Notes under the pieces: model-generated
Seen by the model: only the letters and a program-made list of their open reading frames with translations
What the model was told of the DNA's origin: nothing
The model's database searches: none
Shown: positions 47,060 through 56,600 of the stretch, piece after piece
How positions within the stretch are numbered: the stretch's first letter is position 1
How the letters are laid out: every line of letters starts with the position of its first letter
Made by a program: the position numbers and the translations under genes
Assembly (NCBI GenBank): GCA_030673895.1
Contig: JAUTCR010000010.1
Span: 1-64,000, forward strand
DNA length: 64,000 bases
Source of the DNA: Verrucomicrobiota bacterium JB023
Lineage (GTDB): Bacteria; Verrucomicrobiota; Verrucomicrobiia; Verrucomicrobiales; Akkermansiaceae
Reading direction: 5' to 3'

Positions 47060-50000
47060 CTACCGGACTCCCTCAATCAGGATTTGGTAGAAGAGGGTCT
47101 CAGGGAGAGCCTCGGTGGGGGTGAGCAGGGCCTTCTCGTAGTGACTTCCCAAGTCACTGGGCGGATTCGACATACTGAATTGATAGTAGTCCGTGAAGGG
47201 GCGCCAAGTGGTGAGATCCTCGGAGAGCTCAATGCGGAAGCCAAGCCCGGCATTGATGATGCGGTGGTAGCTGAAGGCTCCATCAGTCGGTTGCAGGGAG
47301 AGCTTGGGCAGGGCGGAAGGGAGGAGGGGGTCGCTGCCCAAGGCCCACTCGGCGAGATTGGTATAGCCATCGCCATCGAAGTCGCCGGAGCCGGATTGAG
47401 ACAAGTCGCCGAAGGTGGCGATTTCATAGTCGTCTTTGAGTTGATCCCCATCGGAATCCTCATTTTCAATGGGAACGTAGGTGACGAGCAATTGGAGGGA
47501 TTCGTCGACCGTCGTGGTGGGGTCGTCGCTATCGGCGAAGGCGGCTCCGACCAGAGCGGGCGCTTCGAAAGCGATCCGAAGTCCATGATTTGCCAAGCTG
47601 CCGTTCTGCCAACCCTGCACGATGGAGGTGATTTGATTATCGGGATCGAAGCCGGTCTCGTCGCCGGGTGAGCCGGGGCTTCCTCCATAAAAGCCGGAAG
47701 CGTCAACTGCGGTTCCAAAGTCGCTATTGCTCCCGAATACGAGGTTGTCAGTGACGGGGGTGTCGTCGAAGAGCGGAAAGGAGCCGGGCTCGGAGTCCCA
47801 GTCCTCGGTCACCCGGGCCACCTCAAGGGATGCACTATGGATATCGTTGAGACGATGGGTCTGGTAAACCTTCAGACGGGCATCGGTGACCGTGCCCTCG
47901 ACGGCATTGAGGTCGAACTTGAGAAAGAGCCTGGTGCGGAATTGCTGGTTGCTACCGCCCGCGCTCCGTTCGCGCACGTAGAGGGTCCCAGAATCATCCC
48001 AGCTGCCAAGCACCGCCGGATCGTCGCTATCCCCCGTTGACCCGACGAGTTGGATGCTGGAGGGGTCGAGTGCGAGGGTGACGGGAGCTCCCGTCGTGGG
48101 CAGGGAATCGGCATTGCGGGGATTGGTGAAGTTGGCGAGCTCAAGCTGATCGTCGAAGCCATCTCCATCGGTATCATCCCGGACGGGATCGGTATTCCAG
48201 AGATGGACCTCTTCGCCATCGGGGAGGCCATCGGAATCCGAGTGGGCGGAATTGGGGGCCGAGAAGTAAGTGAGGACCTCCAAATCGTCGGAGAGATCGT
48301 CCTTATCGGTATCCGGATCGAGAGGATCGGCCTGATTCTCGAATTCGAGGCGGTTATCAAGACCGTCTCCGTCGAAGTCGAGTGCTCCGTCGGCGGGGTT
48401 GTCGCGGTCGAGTCCTTCGACTTCGTTTTCGAAGTAGTTGGGCACTCCGTCGGCATCGCTATCGATGGGGGGGACATTGCTGTCACCGTCGGTCCCGTAG
48501 GTGGTGTTTCCGCGAATCTCGTTCAGCAGGGCGTAGAGCTCCTGCTCCTTGGCGAGAATTTCTGGATCGGTGGAGGGGAGGAGGTTGTTCGTCTCGCCAA
48601 TGTCGGTGGAGAGGTTGAAGAGTTGGCGGGGGGTGCCGAAGATTTCCCCGGAGGCTTCGGAGGCTGGGATATTGACGTTATTCGCATCGTAGGAGTTGCT
48701 GCCATTGCCGCCGGTGCCATCGATGAGCTTCCAGATGCCGTCCTTGTCCAGGATGGCGAGCTGGCCGTTGTAGGCGTGTTGCGTGATGGCGGGTCTTCGC
48801 TCCGCTGGCATGGGGTCGCCCCGGAGGACGGGGAGGAAGCTTTCGGCATCGGCCGCCTCGTCGGGAGTGAAGTCATAGCGGAGATACTCCGCCATGGTGG
48901 CGAAGAAGTCGCCTTGCCAGCAGGTGTGGTCGGTCGTGCTGCCGGCGGTAGTGACGCCGGGCCAGCGGATGACAAAGGGGACGCGGGTGCCGCCCTCCCA
49001 GTTATCGAGCTTCTGGCCGCGGAAGGGGCCGTTGCCATCATGATTGTTCCCCAGGCCTTGGCCCATGGCGGAGCGGGAGACGCCATTGTCGCTGCTGAAG
49101 AAAACGACCGTATTGCCATCCAGTCCGTCCTCAGTGGAGGGATCCCCGTCGGGATCGGCGAGGGCATCGAGAATCTGTCCTGCGTAATGGTCCGATTGAG
49201 CCAGGAAGTCTCCGTAGGCGAAGGGCGTGGTGCCATCAAAAGTGCTCTGCACGGCCCAAGGGAGATGGGGGGAAGGGAAGGGGACGTAGATGAAGAAGGG
49301 CTCGCCATCCCGCGAGTGCGTCAGAAGCTGGTCGGCCACCTTCTGGGCCTGAACCTGGAGGTAATCGGAGACGACGAAGGTGGGATCGTAGGCTCCATCC
49401 CGCACGTTATTGACTGCGCCAATGGGCTCACCTTCCTGCAGATTGGCGTTGGTCACCGGGGTCGCGAGGCCGAACTCCACGCGCCCTCTGCTAACCAGCC
49501 CGCCCCGGTAGAGGACGGTCTCGTTCTCGATCCAAGCGTAGGGCGGCATATCCAGCGAAGCGGAGGTGCCGAAGAAGTAGTCGAAGCCGTAGCTGGTCGG
49601 GGTCTGGGTGAGTGGGCGGGAGAAGTCGATCTTATCGTCATCCACCGAGTTGTTCACGCTGCCCAGCACGTTGGCGTCGTTGCCCAGATTCACCGGCTCG
49701 CCATCCGGGCTATAGAACTGCATGCCGATGTGCCATTTCCCAATCATCGAGGTGGCGTAGCCCAATTCCTGAAACATCTTGGGCATGGTCAAGCGTTCGG
49801 GATCGATCAACGGCGAGGAATAGCCGCCGGTTACCCGTGTCTTGAGGCGGGTGCGCCAGCAGTATCGGCCGGTCAGGAGCCCGTAACGGGATGGGGTGCA
49901 AACGGCATCGCCGGAGTGACCGGCATCGAAGCGGAGGCCGCTGTTGGTGAGGGCGTCCAGATTCGGGGTATAGGAGGTCTGGCTGGTGTCGTAGGCTCCG

Positions 50001-50716
50001 ACGTTGGAGTAGCCCAAATCATCGTAATAGAGGATGAGGACGTTAGGCCGCGCGGGGTCGAGATTGGGATTGGGAGGTCCGAGCTCGTTAGGCGTCTCTT
50101 CTTCCTCTTCCGCCGCTTCGAGGATGAGAAGGTTGAGGGCGCTGGAGCCCGAGCCGTTTCTCTCCATCTGGAGGGTGAGTTCTCCGCTGGCGTTCGGGCG
50201 CAGGCCTCCAAGGAACGCGACGTGTGCGGCGTTGTTGAAGGTATTGGCTAAATCGTCCGTGGCGGTATTGGCTCCGGTCGCGGAGAAGGTGGCGCCGGTG
50301 CCATTGTTTCCGCGGGCTCCGTAGAGGGTCAGATCGTAGCTGGCTACCGGGTCCAGACCGGTGAAGGTGAGGGTGATGCTGTCGCTTTGAAAGAAGAGCC
50401 CGTCCTGCAGGGCGCTCGCCGGGAGCGAAGACAGTTCCGGGGGATAGGGACCCGCGTAGTTGGCTCCGGTACCCGCCGCGCCCGAGTCCGCTCCGCTGGT
50501 CGCATAGGCCAGGCCGATGGAGGTGGGAGTGCCATCCGAGGAGACGAGATCGGTGAGATCGGCCGGATCATTGCCCGTGGTCGCGCTCATGTTGTTCCAG
50601 CCCGCCTCTGTGGTCGGCTGGCTCGAGTTGCCGAAGTCGACTTGAAGGGGGAGTGCGGCGAGGGGCAGTGTCGCCATCAGGCTGACGAGGGCGAACGGGG
50701 CGAGTTGCTGGGGCAT
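47060..50716 (-). CDS. Large modular sulfatase (sulfatase + TSP3-type repeats + DNRLRE-like domain)
   Basis: CTPSRYGLLTGRYCWRTRL; DSDADGVPNYFENEVEG.. repeats; TRLFLKFDLNAVEGTVTDARLKVY; start 50716 favoured by signal peptide. Confidence 0.9.
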   Translation of the reverse strand: MPQQLAPFALVSLMATLPLAALPLQVDFGNSSQPTTEAGWNNMSATTGNDPADLTDLVSSDGTPTSIGLAYATSGADSGAAGTGANYAGPYPPELSSLPASALQDGLFFQSDSITLTFTGLDPVASYDLTLYGARGNNGTGATFSATGANTATDDLANTFNNAAHVAFLGGLRPNASGELTLQMERNGSGSSALNLLILEAAEEEEETPNELGPPNPNLDPARPNVLILYYDDLGYSNVGAYDTSQTSYTPNLDALTNSGLRFDAGHSGDAVCTPSRYGLLTGRYCWRTRLKTRVTGGYSSPLIDPERLTMPKMFQELGYATSMIGKWHIGMQFYSPDGEPVNLGNDANVLGSVNNSVDDDKIDFSRPLTQTPTSYGFDYFFGTSASLDMPPYAWIENETVLYRGGLVSRGRVEFGLATPVTNANLQEGEPIGAVNNVRDGAYDPTFVVSDYLQVQAQKVADQLLTHSRDGEPFFIYVPFPSPHLPWAVQSTFDGTTPFAYGDFLAQSDHYAGQILDALADPDGDPSTEDGLDGNTVVFFSSDNGVSRSAMGQGLGNNHDGNGPFRGQKLDNWEGGTRVPFVIRWPGVTTAGSTTDHTCWQGDFFATMAEYLRYDFTPDEAADAESFLPVLRGDPMPAERRPAITQHAYNGQLAILDKDGIWKLIDGTGGNGSNSYDANNVNIPASEASGEIFGTPRQLFNLSTDIGETNNLLPSTDPEILAKEQELYALLNEIRGNTTYGTDGDSNVPPIDSDADGVPNYFENEVEGLDRDNPADGALDFDGDGLDNRLEFENQADPLDPDTDKDDLSDDLEVLTYFSAPNSAHSDSDGLPDGEEVHLWNTDPVRDDTDGDGFDDQLELANFTNPRNADSLPTTGAPVTLALDPSSIQLVGSTGDSDDPAVLGSWDDSGTLYVRERSAGGSNQQFRTRLFLKFDLNAVEGTVTDARLKVYQTHRLNDIHSASLEVARVTEDWDSEPGSFPLFDDTPVTDNLVFGSNSDFGTAVDASGFYGGSPGSPGDETGFDPDNQITSIVQGWQNGSLANHGLRIAFEAPALVGAAFADSDDPTTTVDESLQLLVTYVPIENEDSDGDQLKDDYEIATFGDLSQSGSGDFDGDGYTNLAEWALGSDPLLPSALPKLSLQPTDGAFSYHRIINAGLGFRIELSEDLTTWRPFTDYYQFSMSNPPSDLGSHYEKALLTPTEALPETLFYQILIEGVR

Positions 50717-50784
50717 GGTGGGTATTTTTTTTGAAAGGACTGCGATGTCGCGGGACGCAGACACCGGTTCTCCTCAATTCCCGG

Positions 50785-50811
50785 CTTGGACTGTCTTTGG
50801 GACAGTCCAAG
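50785..50811. promoter_or_regulatory. Perfect 11-bp inverted repeat
   Basis: CTTGGACTGTC-TTTGG-GACAGTCCAAG between the ABC-F gene and the sulfatase. Confidence 0.75.
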
Positions 50812-50875
50812 GGGAGAAAGGTGGATCTTTCCAAAGGGGTGTTGCCTGTTGCCCCGGAGTTCGTTGGCAGGACCT

Positions 50876-52930
50876 TTAGGCTAGCTGCGCTTCCAGCTTC
50901 TCAATCTCGGAAGTGAGCTCGTCCCAGCGGGAGTAGGAAGTGTTGAGCTTGTTCGTCAAATTCTCGAGGGCGGAAGTGGTTTCCTGCAGCTTGGCCGCGT
51001 CACCAGCGACCTCGGGGGTGGAGAGATGGTTGGTGAGGGTTTCTTGTGCGGATTCGATTTCGGCAATGGTTGCTTCAAGGCTTTCGAGTTCCTTGTTGAG
51101 CGGAGAGAGCTTCTGGCGGATGGCGGCTTGGGCCTTGCGCAGATCCTTGCGGTTGCCTTGTGGCCCGGCAGGCGGCGACGATGATTGGGCTGCTGGCTTG
51201 GCGGGGGAAGCTGCCTGCTTATCACGTTGGCCTTCGGCCTGATTGGCAGTGGCCGGCTTGGGTTTCGCTTGGGCAGGTTGGGGACTGCTCTTTGGCTTGG
51301 TGGCCGCTTTCTCGCTTTCCTCCTCAGCCTCGGTTTTGCTGAGGTAGTAGCTTAGATTACCGTGGAAGAGGCGGGGATCGTGCCCGGGGCGGAATTCGAT
51401 CGTCTTGCTGACGATGGGATCGAGGAAGTCCCGATTGTGCGAGACGATGAGGAGGGTGCCTTCATACTCCATCAGCGCGTTCTGCAAAATGTCCTGCGAG
51501 CGCATGTCAAGGTGGTTGGTCGGCTCATCAAGAATGAGGAAATTGGCTGGCCTGACGAGCATGCGAACGAGAGCGACGCGGGAGCGCTCTCCGCCGGAGA
51601 GGACGCCGATCTTCTTGAAAACGTCATCTCCCCGAAAGAGAAAGCAGCCGAGGATGTCGCGGGCGGAGAGGGAGTTCCCCCGCGAGGCGACCTTTTCCAC
51701 CGTTTCCAGGATGGTGAGGTCGGGGTCGAGTTCGTCGGCGTGGTTTTGGTTGAAGAAGGAGGGCAAGGTCTTGGGACCAAGCTCGTGGCTGCCGCTGGAA
51801 GGCTCTTCCTCGCCAGTAATCAGGCGGCAGAAGGTCGACTTACCCGCTCCATTGGGGCCTACGATGGCAATCTTCTCGCAACGCTCAATCTCGAGATCAA
51901 AATTGCGGAAAATGGTGAGGTCGCCGTATTTCCGGCCCGCCTTCTCGAGCTTGGCCACGGTTTGCGTCGTTGGCGGAGGCTGGGGGAAGCGAAAGGACAT
52001 CGAGCTTTCCTGCTCATCGATCTCGATGCGTTCGATTTTGGCCAACTGCTTGATGCGGGACTGCACTTGGGAGGCCTTGTTGGCTTGGGCGCGGAAGCGG
52101 TTGATGAAGCGCTCAAGTTGCTCGATCTCGCGGTCCTGGGATTTTTTCTGTTTGATCAGGGTCTCCTGTCTTTCGACGAGCTGGGTCTCGTAGGAGGAGT
52201 AGTTGCCCGTGAATTCCTCCGCCCGACCGTGGTGGAAGGCGATGGTGCGGGTGACCAAGGCATCCATCAGGGAGCGATCGTGCGAAATAAGGGCGATGGC
52301 ACCCCGATAGGCATGGAGGTAGCCCTCCATGAATCGTTGGGCCTGGATGTCGAGGTGGTTGGTCGGCTCATCAAGAAGAAGAACCTCAGGCTCGGCGAGG
52401 AAAAGCTTGGCCATCGCAATCCTCATCTGCCACCCGCCGGAGAACTCCCCGCAATCGCGGTCCAGGTCCTCGTCCTTAAAGCCAAGCCCCTTGAGCACAG
52501 ACTGGATGCGGGGCTTGATGCGCGAGGGGTCGAAGTGCTCCAAGGCGTGGTCAATTTCTCCCATCTCCTCCAAGGCCTTCGAATAGGGGTCGGAGCGGGG
52601 ATCGAGGGCGCGCAGCTCATCCTCGAGTTCGGCCAGTCTCTTCTGCAGCTTCTGGGCTTCGCCAAAGGCGGACTCGGTCTCCTGGTAAACCGTGCGACCT
52701 TTCACATGGATGCCTTCCTGCGGGAGATAGCCGATGCGGGCGTGCTTGGGTTTGGTGATTTCTCCTCCGTTGGGCTCGATGATGCCGGCGATGCACTTCA
52801 TCAAGGTCGACTTGCCTGCCCCGTTGTGGCCGGCGAAGGCGATGCGCTCCCCTTCGTTAATGGAGAAGGTGAGATCGGAGAAAAGAACGCGGGCCCCGAA
52901 TTCGACGCGAAGATTTTTGACGGCAAGCAC
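50876..52930 (-). CDS. ABC-F family ATPase
   Basis: Two ABC domains: GHNGAGKSTLMKCIAG, GPNGAGKSTFCRLITG; LSGGERSRVALVRM; DEPTNHLD twice; coiled-coil C-term. Confidence 0.94.
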   Translation of the reverse strand: MLAVKNLRVEFGARVLFSDLTFSINEGERIAFAGHNGAGKSTLMKCIAGIIEPNGGEITKPKHARIGYLPQEGIHVKGRTVYQETESAFGEAQKLQKRLAELEDELRALDPRSDPYSKALEEMGEIDHALEHFDPSRIKPRIQSVLKGLGFKDEDLDRDCGEFSGGWQMRIAMAKLFLAEPEVLLLDEPTNHLDIQAQRFMEGYLHAYRGAIALISHDRSLMDALVTRTIAFHHGRAEEFTGNYSSYETQLVERQETLIKQKKSQDREIEQLERFINRFRAQANKASQVQSRIKQLAKIERIEIDEQESSMSFRFPQPPPTTQTVAKLEKAGRKYGDLTIFRNFDLEIERCEKIAIVGPNGAGKSTFCRLITGEEEPSSGSHELGPKTLPSFFNQNHADELDPDLTILETVEKVASRGNSLSARDILGCFLFRGDDVFKKIGVLSGGERSRVALVRMLVRPANFLILDEPTNHLDMRSQDILQNALMEYEGTLLIVSHNRDFLDPIVSKTIEFRPGHDPRLFHGNLSYYLSKTEAEEESEKAATKPKSSPQPAQAKPKPATANQAEGQRDKQAASPAKPAAQSSSPPAGPQGNRKDLRKAQAAIRQKLSPLNKELESLEATIAEIESAQETLTNHLSTPEVAGDAAKLQETTSALENLTNKLNTSYSRWDELTSEIEKLEAQLA

Positions 52931-53296
52931 GACGGGGAGTTAGCGGGTCGGGCGGAACTTTTGAACCGCAAATCGTCGTTCTTGCTGAGAAGAGGAAATC
53001 GGGCCGTCAGCACGGGCAGTGAGGCGGGCGCTGAGCCTGTCAACGAGATCTCTACGGGGTGGAAGCGCCCCGAACGCTGAGCGGAATTGAGCGAATGTTC
53101 GCTGTTAGGCGGGCTCAGGATAGGTGTATCGGCTAGCTTGTTGATGTGGTAAGTTCCTTACTTTGAGTGTTTTTGGTCACCTATTGTGCAAATTTTAAAA
53201 ATTAAGTTGTGAGAATTTTAAATAAATGCGAGTCTTCAAGCGTCGTTGCCCCCCCCTGCGGCCTTGTTCCCTCTAAATCATTTTCCCTTGTTGTTG

Positions 53297-53488
53297 ATGA
53301 AGGCTATTCCCAATCCAGTTCCCCGTCTCACTCAGCTAACCCGGCTAGCCGGACGTTCTCTTGCGAGCCTTTTGGTTGATTATTCAGCCTGGTTCGCGGA
53401 GGTGTTCAATCACCTTGTGATGAATAGGCTACGTGATGACTCGGGGCAGGGAATGATGCTGGCGAAAGTGCCCGTGCAACGACGGTAG
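53297..53488 (+). CDS. Small hypothetical protein (63 aa)
   Basis: MKAIPNPVPRLTQLTRLAGRSLASLLVDYSAWFAEVFNHLVMNRLRDD...; followed by a terminator-like hairpin. Confidence 0.4.
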   Translation: MKAIPNPVPRLTQLTRLAGRSLASLLVDYSAWFAEVFNHLVMNRLRDDSGQGMMLAKVPVQRR

Positions 53489-53503
53489 ATTCCCTCGTTT
53501 CGT

Positions 53504-53536
53504 CCCCAATCGACAATTGGGGCCTATCCCTTTTTT
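53504..53536 (+). terminator. Weak terminator-like hairpin
   Basis: CCCCAAT-CGACA-ATTGGGG, then T6 eight nt later. Confidence 0.5.
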
Positions 53537-53618
53537 CGCAACCGATATTCCGGCTCGAATCACCCACTTCTTTGCCGGGATTTTTATAATTTTCTAAATT
53601 TTACACAAAGTTCCATCC

Positions 53619-56600
53619 ATGCCCCCAATGAAGACGAGTTCACCCCCTCCCGTCATTTCCTTTGTCGCCTTAAGCGCGGCTCTTGGTAGCCTTCAAGCTC
53701 AGACCGTGGTCGAAGTTGGCCCGAATAGCCCCGGCACAATTGTCCCCGTAAGAAGCGTCACCTATTGGGATGATGATGGTTCGAACCCCGGTGGAGACTA
53801 CACTGTGGTTCAAACAGCGTCCCAGCCCACCACAGTGAATAATCAGCGGAGCACTCCGGTGGAGATTCGGAATATCGAACTCTCAAATGGAGTGGATCTG
53901 GATATCTTCAACTTTGAAGGCGTGGATGTCATTCTGCAGAACTTTGCGATTCAGAGCCCACCACCCCAAGGAATCGGGGTTCTTCTCTCGGATGGAACGA
54001 GGGTTGCCCTCAGCGATGGAGCGGCTGCCTACGAGGCGAGCCTGGAGGCCATGCTGCTTGATTCCAACATCAATTCCTACAGCTACTACGATGGGATTAG
54101 TCCGGATCCCACTCCTGGGACTCCGGATTTCGACCTCATGCTGCGCTTCGCTTACCTGCCGGACGAGGACTACATCTTCATCCAGGAGCGGGACGGGAAT
54201 ACTTTCTTTGAGTTGACCGCGTTGGATATCGACGGCAATCCGATCGAAGGAGCTAACATCCTGAAGTTCGGTGAGAGTGGGGGGAAATCGTTCACCGTCT
54301 ATGATTGGAACTCGGGTTATGCGAACAGCAGCTACCAAAGCCGGCAGGAGATGGCCTTTTCGGTCGCGCCAGCTTCTCTGTTCTTCGAAGGGACGGACGT
54401 GACGCCGGAACCTATTTTTGGCTTTCGAATCGACAACGATGGGGAAGCCGATGTCAAGGTGATGGGAGCCTCGGGTGATACCTTTAACAACAACCCCTAT
54501 AACCCAAACGTGCCGGGCGGCGCACCCATTCCGGGCTCATTGTCCGGTCAGGTTTTGGAGGACTTGGATGGCGACGGGATAGGAGATCGGGCCATCGCTG
54601 GCGTTGTGTTGACCTTGAAGGATGCGAATGGGGCGGACGTGGATAGCGACCCGGACACGGCAGGTATCCAGCCTACCACGACGACGACAGACGGAAGCGG
54701 CAACTACTCATTCACCGGTTTGGAGCCGGTGACTTATCAGGTGGTGCAGAGCCAGCCGGAATACTTCGCCTCCGTGAGTGATACCGATGGCGCCAACGAT
54801 AATTTGATCGGAAGCGAATCTCCCATCCAAGTGACCTCAAACGCTGACAATGGAGGAAATGACTTCGTGGAAGAATCCTCTGTCGGGGCCATCTCGGGCA
54901 CGGTCGAGGCTGACCTCAATGGGGACGGCTCCGGGGACGAAGCCCTGCAAGGGGTCTTGGTGACTCTCAAGAACAGCTCGGGTGGGGACATCGACAGCGA
55001 CCCGGCGACCGCTGGGGTACAGCCGACGGTAACGACCACTGATGCCAACGGGAATTACTCCTTTGTGAATTTGGAACCGGGTAATTATCGGGTGGTGGAG
55101 AGTGATCCGCAGGGGTATCTCTCGGTGTCTGATGTTGATGGCGGCAATGATAACGTCATCGGACAAGAAGGCCCGATTGCGGTGGTTGCCGGGCAAACGA
55201 ATACCGGGAATGATTTTCTGGATGAAGAGTGGGCCTTGATTGCCGGGACAGTTCGTAGCGATGGCAATGCGAGCGGCACTCTCCAAGCTGACAACTCGGT
55301 GGATCCTCCCATCGAGTTGGTGACCGTCCGCTTGTTCACCGATCCGAATGGAGATGGGAATCCCGATGATGGGGTGGAAGTGGCCCAAGTCGAAACCGAC
55401 GGCAGTGGAGACTATCAGTTCTCCCAGCTTCCCTCCGGCGATTACGTCGTGGTGCAGGATCAGCCCGACGGATACCTTAGTATCTTGGACGAAGATTTTT
55501 CCGCCCCTGCTGACGACGTGGCGGACGCTGGAACCGACAACATCATCCCGGTGACCGTGACTGCGGGTGAGTCAGACACTCGCAATGACTTCCTCGAGCA
55601 AGTGCCAGGCGCGATCACTGGACGGGTCCTCGCTGATACTGATAACGATGATGAGGGTGAAGAGGGAATCGGTGGAGTGATTCTCACTCTGAAGAATGCT
55701 GCGGGTGAGGACATCGATAGCGACCCGGCGAGCGAAGGAGTCCAGCCGACCACCACCACGACCGCGAGCGACGGCTCTTATCAATTTACCAACTTGCTTC
55801 CGGGGTCTTATCAAGTCGTAGAGACTGACCCGGCTGATTATCTTTCGGTCTCTGATGTTGATGGCGGCGCGGTCAACACGATTGGCGATGAGCAAGCAAT
55901 CGTCGTGCTCGCCGGCCAAAGCTCAGGAGGAAACGACTTCATTGATGAGCAGTCCGCGACCATCAGCGGTTCGGTTTTCGCTGATCTTGATAATGACGAT
56001 TCTGGCGATGTTGGTATCGCTGGCGTTGTTCTGACCCTGACTGATGCGGTAGGAGAGCCGGTGGACGGGGACCCTGACGCGGTAGGAATTCAGCCAATCA
56101 CTGCGGTGACCGATGGAGACGGCTACTATGAGTTTAGTTCTGTCCCTCCCGGAGACTACGGGGTGAGTGAGTCTCAGCCTTCCGGCTATGCTACCGTGCT
56201 TGATGGTGACACCACGGACGCGGGTGATGATGCGCTTAATGGAAGCGTTCTCGATAATTTGATTCCTGTCAGCGTCAATGCTGGCGAGACCGATACGGGA
56301 AATGATTTCGTGGAAGAGCAGCCTGGCTCGATCACAGGAACGGTGCGGGCTGACCTCGATCATGATGCCGTGGGCGATGAGCCTTTGGCCGGCGTCACGG
56401 TGACGCTGAAGAATGCTGCAGGGGAAGACATCGATAGCGATCCGGTGACGAAAGGCGTGCAGCCCACCACCGCCGTGACCGATTCCGAAGGCCGTTACGA
56501 GTTCACTAACCTTTTGCCGGGTGATTACCTCGTGGTGGAGAGTGATTTGGCGGGCTATGAGTCAGTTGGCGACGTCGACGGAGCCAATGACAACACCATC

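Noticed and set aside
48050-50251. 733-aa plus-strand ORF
   Set aside because: Entirely antisense to the modular sulfatase (CTPSR motif, signal peptide); Gly/Glu/Val-biased shadow ORF of a GC-rich gene.
51362-53080. 572-aa plus-strand ORF
   Set aside because: Antisense to the ABC-F ATPase with clear Walker motifs; shadow ORF.
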